NCBI RefSeq assembly: GCF_009911645.1
Contig: NZ_QWKI01000038.1
Span: 1-64,000 of the forward strand
Length of the DNA stretch: 64,000 bases
DNA from: Pseudoflavonifractor sp. 60
Lineage (GTDB): Bacteria > Bacillota > Clostridia > Oscillospirales > Oscillospiraceae
Direction of reading: 5' to 3'
This document shows positions 39,232 through 48,728 of the stretch, one piece after another (position 1 is the stretch's first letter; each line of letters begins with the position of its first letter). The notes under the pieces were generated by a model. It searched no databases and was not told where the DNA came from. It saw only the letters and a list, made by a program, of their open reading frames with translations. Both the position numbers and the translations under genes were made by a program.

Positions 39232-41552
39232 GCTGGCCTTGGAGTCAGTTGGGGCTGTCCGGTCCCTCCAGCCTGTCAGAGGTGCGCCACGCCTACGCCG
39301 AAAAGCTGAAAACCACTCACCCCGAGGACGACCCGGAGGGCTTTCAGCGGCTCCACTCCGCCTACCAGCTGGCCAGCCGCATAGCCCGGGAGCAAAACCG
39401 GCGCAGCCGGCCCTTCCCCCGGGTTGAGGACAGGCCGCACTCTCGTGTTGGAATGCGGGAGGACGACATTATGGAAATTGAGCGGCCGGAGGAGGATTTT
39501 GACTACGACCAGCTCCTTGGGGGGGAGGGGGAGCCTCCCCGCCGCCCCCGGGAGGAGGAGCGGGATTTCGATTACGACCAGCTCCTGGGGGGAGAGGGGG
39601 AGTCTCCCCGCCGCCCCCGCGAGGAGGAGCGGGATTTTGACTATGACCAGCTCCTTGGGGGAGAGGGGGAGCCTCCCCGCCGCCCCCGGGAGGAGGAGCA
39701 GGATTTTGACTATGACGAGCTCCTGGGGGGAGAGGAGGAGTCCCCCCGCCGCCCCCGGGAGGAGGAGCAGGATTTTGACTTTGACCGTCTCTTTGCCGAG
39801 GGGGAGGCGGAGCGGGCCGAGGCGCGCCGCCGCAGGGGGGAGGAGCGTCGGAAGGCCAAGGAACAGGAGCGGCTCCAGCGCCAGCAGCAGCGCAGCCGCT
39901 ATGAGGAGGACCTGCGCCGGCGCTTTCATCAGGACCAGCGGCGCTGGCAGGACACCGAGACCATCCTCCATACCATTGAGATGATGTATACTGCCGGGGC
40001 GGAGCCGCGTGCTTGGCGAAAATTTTTTGCGAGCCCCCTGTTCCAGCAGAACAAGGGAAGCCTGGACCTGGTGTTCGGCCTGGAGGACTTTGTGGACAGC
40101 CACCCGGAGCTGGACCGGGAGGTCAAAATGGCGTTGTACCAGGTCTACGGCTTTGAGCAGGGCCCCGCCCGGCCAGAGCTGCGGTTTTTATACCAGATGC
40201 TCCTCCCTGCCCGGAAAACGGCGGAGAAGGAGCGGCGGCGGCAGAAATGGAACAAGGTGGGGAGTATCCTGTGCGGTCTGCTGCTGGCCCCCGTGCTGAT
40301 GGCGCTGCTGGCAATGGGCTGGTTTTTCCCTCTGCTGCTTCTGGCGGTGTGCGCTGTGCTGCTCAGGTCTGTCTCCAAGGGGGGCCGGGGGCTGGGACTG
40401 CTCTGGCTGTTGGCCCTGGGGGGATTTACCTGGCTCTGTCTGGACCGGGGCTGGGGGCTGAAGCTCCCCCTGTCCATTCTGGCGGTTGGCGTGGTGTGCG
40501 GTGTGGTCCGGCAGTTGCTCCGCTTGGGCGGCCAGGAGCGGAGCGGGATGTCCAACAGCCGGAAAAGTGAGCGGTGGATTGTAGCCGTTACGGCAGTGTG
40601 TCTGGCTGCGGGTATCTCTATGCTGTTCATGCCCGAGCTGCGCCAGGGGATGGACCGGCTCTCCGCCCCCCGGGACCCCAGAGCGGAGGTCTGCCGCTGG
40701 ATGGAGGAGGACTTCGGGGTGGAGTTCCGTTCCCTCTACAGCGAAAATTCCTCCTCCAGCCGCTTTGACAACGTGTTTTCCCCCAAGGAGGAGCCGAACC
40801 GCCTCTTTTTAGCCGGCCCTGACGGGGCGCGGGACATTGAGGCGGACAGGCCGGGCTACACCACCAATTACTCCGACATGAGGGTCCTGTGGGCCATGGA
40901 GGACTTCGCCGAAGCTCACAATCTCCACGATGTGGACCTGATGAACCGGAACCAGAACCTGGCCAGCTGGGACACCTCGGGGACCTATCTGGTGATCCTG
41001 CCCTTCTGCGGGGCGGGGGATACCATCACAGATTTGGGGGCGCTGCTGGAGGAGCTGGCGGAAGAGGACTGGTATCAGGTCAGCCCCCCCGTTTTCAAGG
41101 TAGTGCTGTGCAGCGAGCAGCTCAACGACGGGCGGCTGATTTTGCAGGAGTACGAGAGCGGGGAGGGGGCCTTTGACGCCCAGGGGCTGCGGGAGCTGTA
41201 TGAGAACTCCTTCGCCCAGGCCTACTGCGCCCAGCTCCTCCGGGACTGTCAGCTGGACCGGGACTTCACCCGCAGCGATTCCGTGGAATTGTACACCCTG
41301 GCCGACGGAGGAGCGGCGCGGATGAAGGGGACGGACTGCTGGAAGCTGGTGGGGCTGGACGCAGGCGGCCAGTCGGTGATGGAGTACTATATTTCGGCGG
41401 ACAGCGACAAAATTTGCAATATTTACTGCGTCCCCGGTGATTTTTGGGAGAAGGGCGGCAGTGAAGATCAGCTCCACTTCTACCGTCTGATCCACCGGGA
41501 GACCGGTCTGGGGCTGGTCTATCTCCACTATCCCTGGCTGATTTCCACCTGA
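39228..41552 (+). CDS. J-domain membrane protein with 23-residue acidic/basic repeats
   Basis: A 774-residue protein translationally coupled to the Hsp70 gene. Residues 1-50 resemble a J domain, with VRHAYAEKLKTTHPEDDPEGF carrying HPE instead of the canonical HPD, as in several Firmicute J proteins; this is an identification of residues 20-40 only. Residues 90-181 are four tandem 23-residue repeats (DFDYDQLLGG...PRRPREEER type), then a charged coiled-coil-like stretch (185-240). About four hydrophobic segments lie between residues 338 and 470, followed by a 300-residue soluble C-terminal region of unknown fold, probably outside the membrane. Confidence 0.8.
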   Translation: MSWPWSQLGLSGPSSLSEVRHAYAEKLKTTHPEDDPEGFQRLHSAYQLASRIAREQNRRSRPFPRVEDRPHSRVGMREDDIMEIERPEEDFDYDQLLGGEGEPPRRPREEERDFDYDQLLGGEGESPRRPREEERDFDYDQLLGGEGEPPRRPREEEQDFDYDELLGGEEESPRRPREEEQDFDFDRLFAEGEAERAEARRRRGEERRKAKEQERLQRQQQRSRYEEDLRRRFHQDQRRWQDTETILHTIEMMYTAGAEPRAWRKFFASPLFQQNKGSLDLVFGLEDFVDSHPELDREVKMALYQVYGFEQGPARPELRFLYQMLLPARKTAEKERRRQKWNKVGSILCGLLLAPVLMALLAMGWFFPLLLLAVCAVLLRSVSKGGRGLGLLWLLALGGFTWLCLDRGWGLKLPLSILAVGVVCGVVRQLLRLGGQERSGMSNSRKSERWIVAVTAVCLAAGISMLFMPELRQGMDRLSAPRDPRAEVCRWMEEDFGVEFRSLYSENSSSSRFDNVFSPKEEPNRLFLAGPDGARDIEADRPGYTTNYSDMRVLWAMEDFAEAHNLHDVDLMNRNQNLASWDTSGTYLVILPFCGAGDTITDLGALLEELAEEDWYQVSPPVFKVVLCSEQLNDGRLILQEYESGEGAFDAQGLRELYENSFAQAYCAQLLRDCQLDRDFTRSDSVELYTLADGGAARMKGTDCWKLVGLDAGGQSVMEYYISADSDKICNIYCVPGDFWEKGGSEDQLHFYRLIHRETGLGLVYLHYPWLIST
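39495..39770 (+). repeat. Four in-frame 69-bp tandem repeats
   Basis: Units start at 39495, 39564, 39633 and 39702, each encoding a variant of DFDYDQLLGGEGE-PPRRPREEER, followed by a degenerate partial unit (DFDFDRLFAEGE). The first three are nearly identical in DNA, so copy number may vary between strains. Confidence 0.9.
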
Positions 41553-41600
41553 GTGCTTTGAGCCCTCCGGCAGCCCAATACCGTTTCGTTCAGGAAAAAA

Positions 41601-41653
41601 CGCCCACCTATTGCCGGTGCAGCGGAAAACTGAGCGGAGGGATACGGTGGGCG
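41601..41653. other. Long hairpin in the gap before the GDH genes
   Basis: CGCCCACC (41601-41608) pairs with GGTGGGCG (41646-41653) around a 37-nt internal region. On the minus strand the right arm is followed directly by TTTTTT, as in a terminator, yet no minus-strand gene lies upstream. On the plus strand ATTTTTTG follows 10 nt later. It may be a terminator for the J-protein operon or a small RNA. The rest of 41553-41852 shows only the GDH promoter. Confidence 0.45.
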
Positions 41654-41778
41654 GCCGGAGGGATTTTTTGTCATTCCGTGGGAAATGTTTACGTCAAAAT
41701 GCCGAAAGTCTTTCGCTGACGGACTATCGCTTTAACGCATTAAACAAAGTTTTGTTTTGCAAGAAATAAATCATTGAC

Positions 41779-43199
<1,421 letters not shown>

Positions 43200-43211
43200 G
43201 GAGGGGAAACT

Positions 43212-44555
43212 ATGAATAACTACGCCTACCGCGTACTGGAACGGCTTCGTCAGAAGTACCCCGGCGAGTCGGAGTACCTCCAATCCGTCCAGACCTGGCT
43301 GGAGATGATCGATCCCGCCCTGGACAACCCCCGCTACGAGAAGCTGGACCTGCTCACCCGCATGGTGGAGCCCGAGCGGATGGTCACCTTCCTGGTGCCC
43401 TGGGTGGACGACAAGGGCAATGCCCACACCAACCACGGCTACCGGGTCCAGTTCAACAGCGCCATCGGTCCCTATAAGGGCGGCCTGCGGTTCCACCCCT
43501 CGGTGAATGAGAGCGTGGTGAAGTTCCTGGGCTTTGAGCAGACCTATAAGAACGCCCTCACCGGCCTGCCCATCGGCGGGGCCTCCGGCGGCTCCGACTT
43601 CGACCCCCGGGGCAAGAGCGACCGGGAGATCATGCGCTTCTGCCAGTCCTTTATGAATGCCCTGTACCGCTATATCGGCGCGGACACCGATATCCCCGCC
43701 GGCGACATCGGCGTGGGCGCCAAGGAGATCGGCTACCTCTACGGTCAGTACAAGCGCCTGCTGGGCAAGGCGGAGAGCTCCGCCCTGACCGGCAAGGGCC
43801 TGACCTACGGCGGCAGCAAGGTCCGCCTGGAGGCCGCCGGCTCCGGCACCGTCTACTTCCTGGCCCGAATGGTGGAGAGCAAGGGGGACACCCTGGAAGG
43901 CAAGACCATTGCCGTGTCCGGCTTTGGCAACATGACCTGGGGCGTGTGCCGCAAGGCGGCTCAGCTGGGGGCAAAGGTAGTGACCCTCTCCGGCCCCGAC
44001 GGCTACGTCTACGATCCCGAGGGCGTCACCACCAGGGAGAAGCTGGACTATCTCCTGGAGATGCGCGCCGCCGGCGGCGACCGGGTGTCCGCCTATGCCC
44101 GCAAGTTTGGCGTGGAGTTCTTCCCCGGCAAGAAGCCCTGGGAGGTGAAGACGGACATTGTGATCCCCTGCGCAACCCAGAATGAGCTGGACGTGGAGGA
44201 CGCCATCAGCATCCTGGCCAACGACGTGCGCTACTACGTGGAGGGCGCTAATATGCCCGCCACCAGCCAGGCTATGAAGCTGCTGCGCCTCAGCCCCAAG
44301 ATCCTCACGGCGGGGGCCAAGGCCTCCGGCTCCGGCGGTGTGGCCGTGTCCGCCCTGGAGATGGCTCAGAACTCCATCCGCTACAACTGGACCCGGGACG
44401 AGGTGGACGACAAGCTGCGCCAGATCATGAGCGCCATCTACGACGCCTCCGCCACTGCCGCTGAGGAATACGGCCTGGGAGACGACCTGATTGCCGGCAA
44501 CGATATCGCCGCCTTCAAGAAGATTTCCGAGGCGATGATTGCCCAGGGACTGTAA
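43212..44555 (+). CDS. Glutamate dehydrogenase paralogue lacking the catalytic lysine
   Basis: A 447-residue protein that aligns along its whole length with the GDH upstream and keeps [31 protein letters not shown] and [13 protein letters not shown]. The catalytic motif, however, reads IGGASGGSDFDP: Ser125 (codon TCC at 43584-43586) replaces the Lys of GGGKGG. AAG to TCC needs three changes, so it is not a single error. The dinucleotide loop is SGFGNMT. The frame is intact, with AAGGAGG upstream, in the same operon. It may be a non-catalytic subunit of a mixed hexamer, or use another substrate. Confidence 0.93.
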   Translation: MNNYAYRVLERLRQKYPGESEYLQSVQTWLEMIDPALDNPRYEKLDLLTRMVEPERMVTFLVPWVDDKGNAHTNHGYRVQFNSAIGPYKGGLRFHPSVNESVVKFLGFEQTYKNALTGLPIGGASGGSDFDPRGKSDREIMRFCQSFMNALYRYIGADTDIPAGDIGVGAKEIGYLYGQYKRLLGKAESSALTGKGLTYGGSKVRLEAAGSGTVYFLARMVESKGDTLEGKTIAVSGFGNMTWGVCRKAAQLGAKVVTLSGPDGYVYDPEGVTTREKLDYLLEMRAAGGDRVSAYARKFGVEFFPGKKPWEVKTDIVIPCATQNELDVEDAISILANDVRYYVEGANMPATSQAMKLLRLSPKILTAGAKASGSGGVAVSALEMAQNSIRYNWTRDEVDDKLRQIMSAIYDASATAAEEYGLGDDLIAGNDIAAFKKISEAMIAQGL

Positions 44556-44563
44556 CTAAATTT

Positions 44564-44596
44564 CAGGGACGCGCCATGGGGCGCGTCCCTGTTTTA
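44564..44596 (+). terminator. Terminator of the GDH operon
   Basis: CAGGGACGCGCC/GGCGCGTCCCTG, a perfect 12-bp stem with a 4-nt loop, followed by TTTT. Confidence 0.9.
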
Positions 44597-44638
44597 CTGT
44601 ATTAAATAATGCTTCCTTATTTGCGCCGGTTTAGGGAT

Positions 44639-45328
44639 TTAGCCCCCTGTTTCCCTGGACTGACTTATCAGCTGGCTGATTTTATTGTCAGCGGCCTGTT
44701 TGGCGGTTTTGGTGGTCTCCTCAACGGTGGGGATGTGAATATCCTTCAGCGCATAGGGGTCGTTGAGCCGCAGGCCGGTACCAGTGAGCATAGCCCGCAC
44801 CTGGGTATAGGTCCACTGCCGCTCAGCGGCCGGCATACTGGCGTCAAAGAAGTCAGACCAGGAGCACTGGTACTTGCCGGCGATGAAGTTCAGCTGGCTG
44901 GGCAGGTCCCGCCCCAGGGGGCTGTGCAGGGCCTCCTGATAGGCGCCGGCGTAGTAGTCCTGGATAGCGCCCACGGCGGTGTCCCGGAACTGGACCGCCT
45001 GGGAGACATAGGAGTCAAAATAGGTTTTGCACCAGATCTGCCCGTCCGGGTCGACGGCGGCGTTCCAGTTGATCTCCAGCTCCTGCTGTTCCAGCTGTGC
45101 CCGAACCGCGGAGATAAATTCCTCTTTTGACATGGAGTCCCAATTGATCCCCAGGGGTTCCCGGCTCTGGCGGGGTTCCAGCTCCGATACAGCCTGACGG
45201 CCCTCCGGGGAGAGCTCCAGCTTGTCCTGGGACTGGTCTCCAGGGGACTGCTGTTCCTCAGCGGCGGCGGAGCGGGCGGTTCGGATCAGCGCCAGCTGAC
45301 TGGTATTGTAGACAGGGGCCACATTCAT
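44639..45328 (-). CDS. Protein of unknown function
   Basis: A 229-residue soluble protein that I do not recognise. The first 60 residues are low-complexity and rich in Gln, Ser and Glu (AAAEEQQSPGDQSQDKLELSPEG), a disordered-looking leader. The rest is mixed helical, with WNAAVDPDGQIWCKTYFDSYV and WSDFFDASMPAAERQWTYTQV. It has no signal peptide or membrane segment. It is convergent with the GDH operon and upstream of none; a GGAGG-like RBS precedes the ATG. The leader resembles the N-termini of flagellar or hook-associated proteins only in composition. Confidence 0.65.
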   Translation of the reverse strand: MNVAPVYNTSQLALIRTARSAAAEEQQSPGDQSQDKLELSPEGRQAVSELEPRQSREPLGINWDSMSKEEFISAVRAQLEQQELEINWNAAVDPDGQIWCKTYFDSYVSQAVQFRDTAVGAIQDYYAGAYQEALHSPLGRDLPSQLNFIAGKYQCSWSDFFDASMPAAERQWTYTQVRAMLTGTGLRLNDPYALKDIHIPTVEETTKTAKQAADNKISQLISQSRETGG

Positions 45329-45377
45329 CGCAGGTTCCTCCCTCGCAGTGATATATAAGAAATATCGGCAGGGAGAT

Positions 45378-45406
45378 GAAAAAAATAAGCGGCGGAGACC
45401 GCCGCT
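45378..45406 (-). terminator. Terminator of rqcH
   Basis: AGCGGCGG/CCGCCGCT hairpin with a 3-nt loop, followed on the minus strand by TATTTTTTTT, 9 nt after the rqcH stop. Confidence 0.88.
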
Positions 45407-45414
45407 TGCTGTGC

Positions 45415-47211
45415 TTATTTTACTCTCAGCCGCTTGGCCAGCTCCCCGTCGGGGGTCACCTGAGCGGTCTCATAGGTGGTGTAGATCACCATGCCGGGCC
45501 GGGCGCCTCCCGGTTTTTTCACATACCGGACGGGGGTGTAGTCCACCGGCACCTTGCTGCTGTCCCGGCCCTGGGAGAACCAGGCGGCCAGGATGGCGGC
45601 CTCATTCAGGCTTTGCAGGTCGGGCTGCCCCCCCTCCGTCCACAAGATGACGTGGGAGCCGTGGATCTTCTGAGTGTGGAACCAGATGTCCCCCTTACCC
45701 GCCAGCTTGCAGGTGAGCAGGTCGTTCTGGCTGTTGTTTTTGCCCACGGAGATGCGCAGGCCGGCGGTGGAGCGGAACTCCATGGGCTTGGAGGCAACCC
45801 GCCTGCCCCGGTCCTTGGCCTTGCCGGGACGGCGAAGGTAGCCGGTGTCCGCCAGCTCCTGCCGGATTTCCGCCAGGTCCCGCTCCCCCTCGGCCAGGGA
45901 GATGGTTTCCAGAACGCTGTTCAGGTAGTCCAGCTCCTTTTGGCCCTTCTCCAGCTGGATGGTGAGCATTTCCTCCGCCTTTTTGGCCCGGTTATAGTCC
46001 TTGTAGTACTTGGCGGCGTTCTGCTGGGGGGTGAGGAGGGGGTCCAGCTTGATCTCGATCTCCCGGCCTTCAGGGTCGTAGAAGTCCACCGTCCGCAGCC
46101 GGGCCATGCCCTTCTCCATCTGGTAGAAGCTGCTGGTGAGAATGTCTCCCAGCTGGCGCAGCCGATCCCGGTCTCGGGTCGCGGCCAGCTCCTTCTCCTG
46201 GTTGCCGATTTTACGGGCGGTGCGGTCCCGGGCGTTGGTGACCGCCTTAATCAGGTCCTGGCCCTTCTGCTTCACCCGGTCCTGGCGCTCCCGCTGCTCA
46301 AAAAAGGCGTCCAGCAGGGGGGAGAAGGCGGGCCACTGGTCCACCTGGGCGGCTCCCTCATACTGGCCCACAGGCAGGAAGGTGAAGTCCTTGGGCCGGC
46401 CCTCCATGGAGATCATGGTGGGGACCCGGGGAGCCTCCCGAAGGGCCTCCAGCTGGTCCAACAGCCGGGCTTGCCCCTCTGGGCCCAGAAGGTTGAGCCG
46501 CACGTCGGCAGCGCCCCCTGCCCGGTGGGCCAGCTCCCGGCAGACGAGGGGGGACAGGCCGCCGAAGGTGTCCAGCAGCCACCGGTCCGCCTGGGCCTCC
46601 TCCGGGGCGGCAGAGAGGAGGGCCTCCAGCCGTGCCCGGTCTGCGGTCAAGGGATTTTCCTTGTTGACCCCCGGAGGGAGATGGTAGAACATCCCCGGCT
46701 GGAGGACACGGTACCGCACTGCGTCGGGCTGGTCTTCCCGCTGGAGAAGCAGCTTGTCCGCGCCGTCCAGCCCCACGTGGCGGATGCAGTCCAGAATGCG
46801 GCCCTCCCCGTCCAGCAGGACCAGATTGGTCTTGTGGCTGATGGCCTCCAGCACCAGGCGGCGCTCTACCCGGTCCCCCAGCTCGTTCAGGGCCTCAAAG
46901 CGCAGGGTCACGACCCGTTCCAGGGGAGTCTGGACCAGCTCCAGCAGCCGGGCCCCGGACAGGTGCTTGCGCAGCAGCATACAGAACATGGGGGGCTTCT
47001 CTGGATTTTCCAGGGGCAGGGTGGTCAGGTGGAGCCGGGGATGGGCCGGGTTGGCCGACAGCAGCAGCCGCACGTTCCCCGCCGCGGGGGAGCGCAGAGC
47101 AAAAATTACCTCGTCACGTCCGGGCTGGTAGATCTTGTCAACCCGCCCTCCGGACAGGGTCGCATTCAGCTCGTGGATGACGCCGGACAGGCACAGCGCG
47201 TCTAAGGGCAT
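45415..47211 (-). CDS. rqcH: RqcH/NFACT family ribosome quality-control protein
   Basis: A 598-residue NFACT protein (also annotated fibronectin-binding protein A). The N-terminal NFACT-N domain includes MPLDALCLSGVIHELN and SGGRVDKIYQPGRDEVIF; a coiled-coil middle (about residues 290-440) is followed by the NFACT-R domain with ISVGKNNSQNDLLTCKLAGKG, IWFHTQKIHGSHVIL and AAWFSQGRDSSKVPVDY. RqcH binds obstructed 50S subunits and directs alanine tailing of stalled peptides. The start at 47211 is where the family begins; the frame extends 25 codons upstream through a palindromic non-coding stretch. Confidence 0.94.
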   Translation of the reverse strand: MPLDALCLSGVIHELNATLSGGRVDKIYQPGRDEVIFALRSPAAGNVRLLLSANPAHPRLHLTTLPLENPEKPPMFCMLLRKHLSGARLLELVQTPLERVVTLRFEALNELGDRVERRLVLEAISHKTNLVLLDGEGRILDCIRHVGLDGADKLLLQREDQPDAVRYRVLQPGMFYHLPPGVNKENPLTADRARLEALLSAAPEEAQADRWLLDTFGGLSPLVCRELAHRAGGAADVRLNLLGPEGQARLLDQLEALREAPRVPTMISMEGRPKDFTFLPVGQYEGAAQVDQWPAFSPLLDAFFEQRERQDRVKQKGQDLIKAVTNARDRTARKIGNQEKELAATRDRDRLRQLGDILTSSFYQMEKGMARLRTVDFYDPEGREIEIKLDPLLTPQQNAAKYYKDYNRAKKAEEMLTIQLEKGQKELDYLNSVLETISLAEGERDLAEIRQELADTGYLRRPGKAKDRGRRVASKPMEFRSTAGLRISVGKNNSQNDLLTCKLAGKGDIWFHTQKIHGSHVILWTEGGQPDLQSLNEAAILAAWFSQGRDSSKVPVDYTPVRYVKKPGGARPGMVIYTTYETAQVTPDGELAKRLRVK

Positions 47212-47238
47212 GGGGGCTACCTTCTTTCGCCAATTTTC

Positions 47239-47264
47239 TTCCTTTTTCTTGAAAGAAAAAGGAA
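47239..47264. repeat. Perfect A/T-rich palindrome upstream of rqcH
   Basis: TTCCTTTTTCTT-GA-AAGAAAAAGGAA has 12-bp arms with a 2-nt centre. It lies between the rqcH start and the next gene. It could be a bidirectional terminator core or a protein-binding palindrome; similar AT-rich DNA lies at 51080-51120. Confidence 0.6.
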
Positions 47265-47301
47265 GCGAAAAAGAACTTTTGCGCAAAACTGCGTTTTGCT
47301 T

Positions 47302-47658
47302 CTATATGTTATCAGAGGGATTTAGGGTTTTTATGATTTCAATTGCTCCAATGATATGGGAGTTGAACTGGTCCAGCCCTTCGGCGGGGATCCAGAGCTC
47401 CTGGTGGTAGGAGCGGCCCACCGTGTGGATTGGATATTTTTTCAGGAAGTGGTCGTCCACCTGAAACCGGGTCACATAGCCCCGGAAGCCGGAGGATGGG
47501 TCCCGGGTATTCCACTTTTCGGCAATTTCCGTGGCGTACTGTTCATTGAGGACAGGGTAGAAGATGGGCTGTTCAGGCAGACGGGGCGGGAAGCGGGTGA
47601 AGCCGCTGGCCTCAATCAGGGCCAGCTCCTGTTCCCCTACGGGTCTATACAGTATCAT
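47302..47658 (-). CDS. Small 'ADP-ribosylation/crystallin J1'-annotated family protein
   Basis: A 118-residue protein beginning MILYRPVGEQELALIEASG, then FPPRLPEQPIFYPVLNEQYA and a C-terminal RSYHQELWIPAEGLDQFNSHIIG. This pattern is seen in short proteins that databases label ADP-ribosylation/crystallin J1; no catalytic activity has been shown for them. It is cytoplasmic. It is adjacent to a SUKH gene, and such pairs are typical of immunity-gene clusters. The call rests on remembered family sequence and is moderate. Confidence 0.6.
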   Translation of the reverse strand: MILYRPVGEQELALIEASGFTRFPPRLPEQPIFYPVLNEQYATEIAEKWNTRDPSSGFRGYVTRFQVDDHFLKKYPIHTVGRSYHQELWIPAEGLDQFNSHIIGAIEIIKTLNPSDNI

Positions 47659-47675
47659 AACGCAGGAGGCCCCTT

Positions 47676-48209
47676 TCAGTAAGGAAACTCGGCGAAATAA
47701 TCTACCTCGTCCCCGTCGGTGAGCCAGCGCTCAAACCAGCCTAAAAAGTCCTGGCGCTGGCAGCAGGGCTGGACGCCCATTTCGCAGAAATGCCAGACCT
47801 CGCCCCGGCAAGGGCCGGTGATGACCAGCTCAAAGGTCTGGGCGCAGCCGATGTCGATGAGCTCCAGCGTTCCGCTGGTGAAGGGATTGCCGAAGGGCGG
47901 CTCCTCGCCCTCCTCCAGATCGTCCCATTCCTCCCAATGTTCCTCATAGCGGAAGGGCTGGGCGTAGTTTTCCACCTCACGCTTTGCTTTAAGAGTCAGA
48001 AGGTCAAAGCCGCCGAACATCTCGCAGCCGTCGCCCACCTCCCCCAGGAAGCGGCGGTAGCCCTCGGGCAGGGTGACCCCATGTTTTTGCTCAAAGGAAC
48101 GGATTTTTTCCTCGGACAGCACCGGCCCCATTTGAATGTCCTGTTTCTGGATTGCCGCCTTGATCCGCGCTAAAACGGCGTCGTATTCTTCCGTCTTGTA
48201 AATTGGCAT
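47676..48209 (-). CDS. SMI1/KNR4 (SUKH) domain protein
   Basis: A 177-residue SUKH protein: LSEEKIRSFEQKHGVTLPEGYRRFL (residues 31-55) followed by VGDGCEMFGGFDLLTL, an insert rich in Glu and Trp, LIDIGCAQTFELVITGP and VWHFCEMGVQP, and a final LGWFERWLTDG. It probably acts as a cytoplasmic immunity or regulatory protein. It lies between the gene at 47302 and mrnC. This is the second SUKH gene in the window; the other is at 22335. Confidence 0.85.
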   Translation of the reverse strand: MPIYKTEEYDAVLARIKAAIQKQDIQMGPVLSEEKIRSFEQKHGVTLPEGYRRFLGEVGDGCEMFGGFDLLTLKAKREVENYAQPFRYEEHWEEWDDLEEGEEPPFGNPFTSGTLELIDIGCAQTFELVITGPCRGEVWHFCEMGVQPCCQRQDFLGWFERWLTDGDEVDYFAEFPY

Positions 48210-48212
48210 GGT

Positions 48213-48614
48213 TTATTCCTCCATCATCACAGAAAAAAGTTCGTTGAGCCGCTCCGTCCGGCCCTGGAGGTACAGCCAGCCGAACAGGGCTTCCAGGCCG
48301 GTAGCGGTCTGGTACTGGGCCCGGCTGGCGGCCTTGGGGATGGAGTGGGGGGCGGTGTTCCGGCCCCGGCGGAAGACGTCGTTTTCCTCCTGGGTCAGCA
48401 GCGGCTGGAGTTTTTCGAACCGCTCCGCCTGGGCGGGGGCGGCCACGTACTGGATGGTGGCCCTGTGCAGGTCCTTGGCCTTGGCCTTGCCGTGGAGCAC
48501 CAGCCAGGAGCGGACCAGCAGCTCATACACCCCGTCCCCCAGGTGGGCCAGCCCCAGGGTTGACAGGGACAGCAGGGCGTTGTGGTCCAGATTCAGGTGA
48601 AAATAGTCGGTCAT
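48213..48614 (-). CDS. mrnC: Mini-ribonuclease III (MrnC)
   Basis: A 133-residue protein consisting of an RNase III catalytic domain without the double-stranded-RNA-binding domain. It has LSLSTLGLAHLGDGVYELLVRSW, carrying the conserved acidic site (residues 12-34), and KAASRAQYQTATGLEALFGWLYL with the second acidic site (E in GLEALFG). Mini-III matures 23S rRNA. The ATG has AAGGAG upstream; an in-frame TTG seven codons earlier is rejected. Confidence 0.9.
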   Translation of the reverse strand: MTDYFHLNLDHNALLSLSTLGLAHLGDGVYELLVRSWLVLHGKAKAKDLHRATIQYVAAPAQAERFEKLQPLLTQEENDVFRRGRNTAPHSIPKAASRAQYQTATGLEALFGWLYLQGRTERLNELFSVMMEE

Positions 48615-48728
48615 AGCGGGCAGCTCCTTTTGCAAAGTGAAGTGATTTTATCACAGTTTCGGGGGAATGGCAAGTGGGGCGTCCCCCTTTCCGATGGGAG
48701 AAGCCTCTCTTGCATTTTTCGTGAACAC

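Noticed and set aside
39495-39770. Regular 69-bp repeats as a possible CRISPR array
   Set aside because: There are no unique spacers; the units are contiguous and encode an in-frame 23-residue protein repeat.
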